DNA from: Saccoglossus kowalevskii | Lineage: Eukaryota > Hemichordata > Enteropneusta > Harrimaniidae | Direction of reading: 5' to 3' | NCBI RefSeq assembly: GCF_000003605.2 | Contig: NW_003157828.1 | Coordinates: forward strand, 1-19,663 | Length of the DNA stretch: 19,663 nucleotides | The notes under the pieces: model-generated | The model's database searches: none | The model's input: only the letters and a program-made list of their open reading frames with translations | Told to the model about the DNA's origin: nothing | Translations under genes and position numbers: made by a program | Shown here: one piece after another, positions 16,208-19,663 of the stretch | Layout of the letters: the number at the start of each line of letters is the position of its first letter | Position numbering within the stretch: position 1 is the stretch's first letter

Positions 16208-18921
16208 GTGCTTTACTGTCACTTTGAATATGAATAATCAAAAATATGCTTGTAATGTACTTTGCCACTGTCATCTGCACATGACCCTGGCCTATGTGGT
16301 GCTTACTGTCACTTTGAATATGAATAATCAAAAATATGCTTGTAATGTACTTTGCCACACTCATCTGCACATGACCCTTGTCTATGTGGTGCTTTACTGT
16401 CACTTTGAATGTGAATAATCAAAAATATGCTTGTAATGTACTTTGCCACTGTCATCTGCACATGACCCTGGTCTATGTGGTGCTTACTGTCACTTTGAAT
16501 ATGAGTAATCAAAAATATGCTTGTAATGTACTTTGCCACTGTCATTTGCACAAAACCCTGGCCTATGTGGCGGTTTACTGTCACTTTGAATATGAATAAT
16601 CAAAAATATGCTTGTAATGTTCATTACCTCTGTCATCTGCACATGACCCTGGCCTATGTGGTGCTTTACTGTCACTTTGAATATGAATAATCAAAAATAT
16701 GCTTGTAATGTACTTTGCCACTGTCATCTGCACATGACCCTGGCCTATGTGGTGCTTACTGTCACTTTGAATATGAATAATCAAAAATATGCTTGTAATG
16801 TACTTTACCACTGTCATCTGCACATGACCCTGGTCTATGTGTTGCTTTACTGTCACTTTGAATATGAATAATCAAAAGTATGCTTGTAATGTACTTTGCC
16901 ACTGTCATCTGCACATGACCCTGGCCTATGTGGTGCTTTACTGCCACTTTGAATATGAATAATCAAAAATATGCTTGTAATGTACTTTGCCACTCATCTG
17001 CACAAAACCCTGGCCTATGTGGTGCTTTACTGTCACTTTGAATATGAATAATCAAAAATATGCTTGTAATGTACTTTGCCACTGTCATCTGCACATGACC
17101 CTGGTCTATGTGTTGCTTTACTGTCACTTTGAATATGAATAATCAAAAGTATGCTTGTAATGTACTTTGCCACTGTCATCTGCACATGACCCTGGCCTAT
17201 GTGGTGCTTCACTGCCACTTTGAATATGAATAATCAAAAATATGCTAGTAATGTACTTTGCCACTCATCTGCACAAAACCCTGGCCTATGTGGTGCTTTA
17301 CTGTCACTTTGAATATGAATAATCAAAAATATGCTTGTAATGTACTTTGCCACTGTCATCTGCACATGACCCTGGCCTATGTGGTGCTTTACTGTCACTT
17401 TGAATATGAATATTCAAACATATGCTTGTAATGTACTTTGCCACTGTCATCTGCACATGACCCTGGCCTATGTGGTGCTTACTGTCACTTTGAGTATGAA
17501 TAATCAAAAATATGCTTGTAATGTACTTTGCTTCTGTCATCTGCGCATGACTCTGGCCTATGTGGTGCTTTACTGTCACTTTGAATATGAATAATCAAAA
17601 ATATGCTTGTATTGTACTTTACCACTGTCATCTGCACATGATCCTGGCCTATGTGGTGCTTTACTGTCACTTTGAATATGAATAATTAAAAATATGCTTG
17701 TAATGTACTTTGCCACTCATCTGCACAAAACCCTGGCCTATGTGGTGCTTTACTGTCACTTTGAATATGAATAATCAAAAATATGCTTGTAATGTACTTT
17801 GCTTCTGTCATCTGCGCATAACTCTGGCCTATGTGGTGCTTACTGTCACTTTGAATAAGAGTAATCAAAAATATGCTTGTACTGTACTTTGCCACTGTCA
17901 TCTGCACAAAACCCTGGCCTCTGTGGTGGTTTACTGTCACTTTGAATATGAATAATCAAAAATATGCTTGTATTGTACTTTACCACTGTCATCTGCACAT
18001 GACCCTGGCCTATGTGGTGCTTTACTGTCACTTTGAATATGAATAATTAAAAATATGCTTGTAATGTACTTTGCCACTCATCTGCACAAAACCCTGGCCT
18101 ATGTGGTGCTTTACTGTCACTTTGAATATGAATAATCAAAAATATGCTTGTAATGTACTTTGCCACTGTCATCTGCACATGACCCTGGCCTATGTGGTGC
18201 TTTACTGTCATTTTGAATATGAATAATCAAAAATGTGCTTGTAATGTACTTTGCCACTCTCATCTGCACATGACCCTTGTCTATGTGGTGCTTTACTGTC
18301 ACTTTGAATGTGATTAATCAAAAATATGCTTGTAATTTACTTTGCCACTGTTATCTGCACACAACCCATGTCTATGTGGTGTTTTACTGTCACTTTGAAT
18401 ATGAATAATCAAACATATGCTTGTAATGTACTTTGCCACTGTCATCTGCGCATAACTCTGGCCTATGTGGTGCTTTACTGTCACTTTGATTATGAATAAT
18501 CAAAAATATGCTTGTAATGTACTTTGCCACTCTCATCTGCACTTGACCCTTGTCTATGTGGTGCTTTACTGTCACTTTGAATGTGAATAATCAAAAATAT
18601 GCTTGTAATGTACTTTGCCACTCTCATCTGCACATGACCCTTGTCTATGTGGTGCTTTACTGTCACTTTGAATGTGAATAATCAAATATGCTTGTAATGT
18701 ACTTTGCCACTGTCATCTGCACATGACCCTAGTCTATGTGGTGCTTACTGTCACTTTGAATATGAGTAATCAAAAATATGCTTGTAATGTACTTTGCCAC
18801 TGTCATTTGCACAAAACCCTGGCCTATGTGGCGGTTTACTGTCACTTTGAATATGAATAATCAAAAATATGCTTGTAATGTTCATTACCTCTGTCATCTG
18901 CACATGACCCTGGCCTATGTG
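16208..18921. repeat. 30-monomer duplication, copy 2 (2.7 kb)
   Basis: It matches 9417-12131 with few differences, as listed there. It contains a block A copy from the second monomer (16208-16660), block B (16933-17655), block D (17656-18651), the AATCAAATATG monomer (18652) and the landmark doublet (18741-18921). After the doublet the next monomer is an 89-bp form rather than the GTGTTTTACTG form found at 12132. Confidence 0.9.
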
Positions 18922-19663
18922 GTGCTTTACTGTCACTTTGAATATGAATAATCAAAAATATGCTTGTAATGTACTTTGCCACTCATCTGCACAAAACCCT
19001 GGCCTATGTGGTGCTTTACTGTCACTTTGAATATGAATAATCAAAAATATGCTTGTAATGTACTTTGCTTCTGTCATCTGCGCATAACTCTGGCCTATGT
19101 GGTGCTTACTGTCACTTTGAATAAGAGTAATCAAAAATATGCTTGTACTGTACTTTGCCACTGTCATCTGCACAAAACCCTGGCCTCTGTGGTGGTTTAC
19201 TGTCACTTTGAATATGAATAATCAAAAATATGCTTGTATTGTACTTTACCACTGTCATCTGCACATGACCCTGGCCTATGTGGTGCTTTACTGTCACTTT
19301 GAATATGAATAATTAAAAATATGCTTGTAATGTACTTTGCCACTCATCTGCACAAAACCCTGGCCTATGTGGTGCTTTACTGTCACTTTGAATATGAATA
19401 ATCAAAAATATGCTTGTAATGTACTTTGCCACTGTCATCTGCACATGACCCTGGCCTATGTGGTGCTTTACTGTCATTTTGAATATGAATAATCAAAAAT
19501 GTGCTTGTAATGTACTTTGCCACTCTCATCTGCACATGACCCTTGTCTATGTGGTGCTTTACTGTCACTTTGAATGTGATTAATCAAAAATATGCTTGTA
19601 ATTTACTTTGCCACTGTTATCTGCACACAACCCATGTCTATGTGGTGTTTTACTGTCACTTTG
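18922..19663. repeat. start of a 14-monomer tandem copy of 17656 onward
   Basis: From 18922 the order repeats that of 17656-18397 at an offset of 1266 bp: 89-bp form, GCTTCTG/ATAACTC form, AATAAGAG form, GTGGTTT/TTGTATTG form, AATTAAAA form, consensus, CATTTTG form, GATTAATC form. The first monomer has AATCAAAA where 17656 has AATTAAAA. The window ends 19 bases into the next monomer, so the extent of this repeat is unknown. Confidence 0.85.

Larger units (their letters stand above)
1..19663. repeat. 91-bp tandem satellite array filling the window
   Basis: Every stretch of the window is a head-to-tail copy of one monomer, all in the same orientation. Phased on GTGCTTTACTG at base 1, I count 217 full monomers and a final 19-bp fragment (19645-19663). 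Lengths are mostly 91 bp, with 89-, 90- and 92-bp classes caused by small indels at a few places: the T run at monomer bases 5-7, the A run near 33-37, and a GT loss near 63. There is no unique sequence, inserted element or change of orientation, so the window lies inside a larger array. This is satellite DNA of a eukaryotic chromosome; a centromeric or heterochromatic location is inferred from general knowledge of such arrays. I do not recognise the family. Confidence 0.98.

Noticed and set aside
1-19663. CRISPR array
   Set aside because: There are no unique spacers. The whole unit is repeated and varies by point changes and small indels.
1-19663. Transposon or retroelement tandem, such as LTR or helitron-derived repeats
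   Set aside because: No coding remnant, terminal repeat, target-site duplication or polypurine tract is visible, and all copies are direct head-to-tail monomers.
1-19663. CENP-B box
   Set aside because: I looked for the TTCG...CGGG core on both strands. The monomer has no CpG-containing match in the consensus or in the CpG-bearing variants.
1-19663. tRNA or other structured RNA gene within the monomer
   Set aside because: No cloverleaf, A/B box pair or stable long stem is visible; the only dyads are the 9-bp AT-rich one and the 5-bp CACAT/ATGTG pair.

Overview
The whole window is one uninterrupted tandem array of a satellite DNA with a monomer of about 91 bp (217 complete monomers plus a 19-bp piece at the right end, phased here on the GTGCTTTACTG box at base 1). 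I see no protein gene, RNA gene, transposon, CRISPR array or unique sequence, and neither edge of the array is reached. The common monomer (for example 90-180) is 61.5% A+T, has no CpG and is rich in TpG. This, with the scale of the array, points to a eukaryotic chromosome, plausibly a methylated vertebrate-like genome, in centromeric, pericentromeric or other heterochromatin. I do not recognise the satellite family and cannot name the species.

Monomers differ by a limited set of diagnostic variants: 89-bp forms lacking GT in the CCACTGTCATC box, 90-bp forms lacking one T of the GTGCTTT box, 92-bp forms with an extra A or T, and substitutions such as GCGGTTT, TTCATTACCT, AATATTCAAAC, TTGATTATG, GATTAATC and CTGCGCAT. 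The order of these variants shows that the array is a mosaic of duplicated multi-monomer blocks rather than one clean higher-order repeat. The longest pair is 9417-12131 with 16208-18921 (30 monomers, a handful of differences). Others are 1726-3090 with 6618-7982, 5070-6140 with 14578-15648, 3835-4593 with 7821-8579, a 994-bp block at 8876, 11862 and 13220, and an 8-monomer block at 3532, 10142 and 16933 (its first 7 monomers also at 725). Spacings of 14, 15, 30 and 75 monomers recur.

Layout: 1-1725 mixed blocks around a landmark two-monomer unit; 1726-3531 a 14-monomer block containing a tandem 4-mer; 3532-5069 second copies of early blocks plus a tandem dimer; 5070-6140 a block with a tandem trimer; 6141-6617 the most irregular stretch; 6618-8875 second copies joined head to tail; 8876-14485 a roughly 15-monomer unit in three copies; 14486-16207 a second copy of the 5070-6140 block and a mosaic stretch; 16208-19663 a second copy of 9417-12131 followed by the start of a 14-monomer repeat.

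The most informative signals are hybrid monomers that mark unequal exchange or gene conversion, repeated one-monomer contractions at the same place with different breakpoints, and a dyad at monomer bases 16-35 that two different variant classes each turn into a perfect 9-bp inverted repeat by changing opposite members of the same base pair. The short open reading frames on both strands are products of the repeat and not genes.
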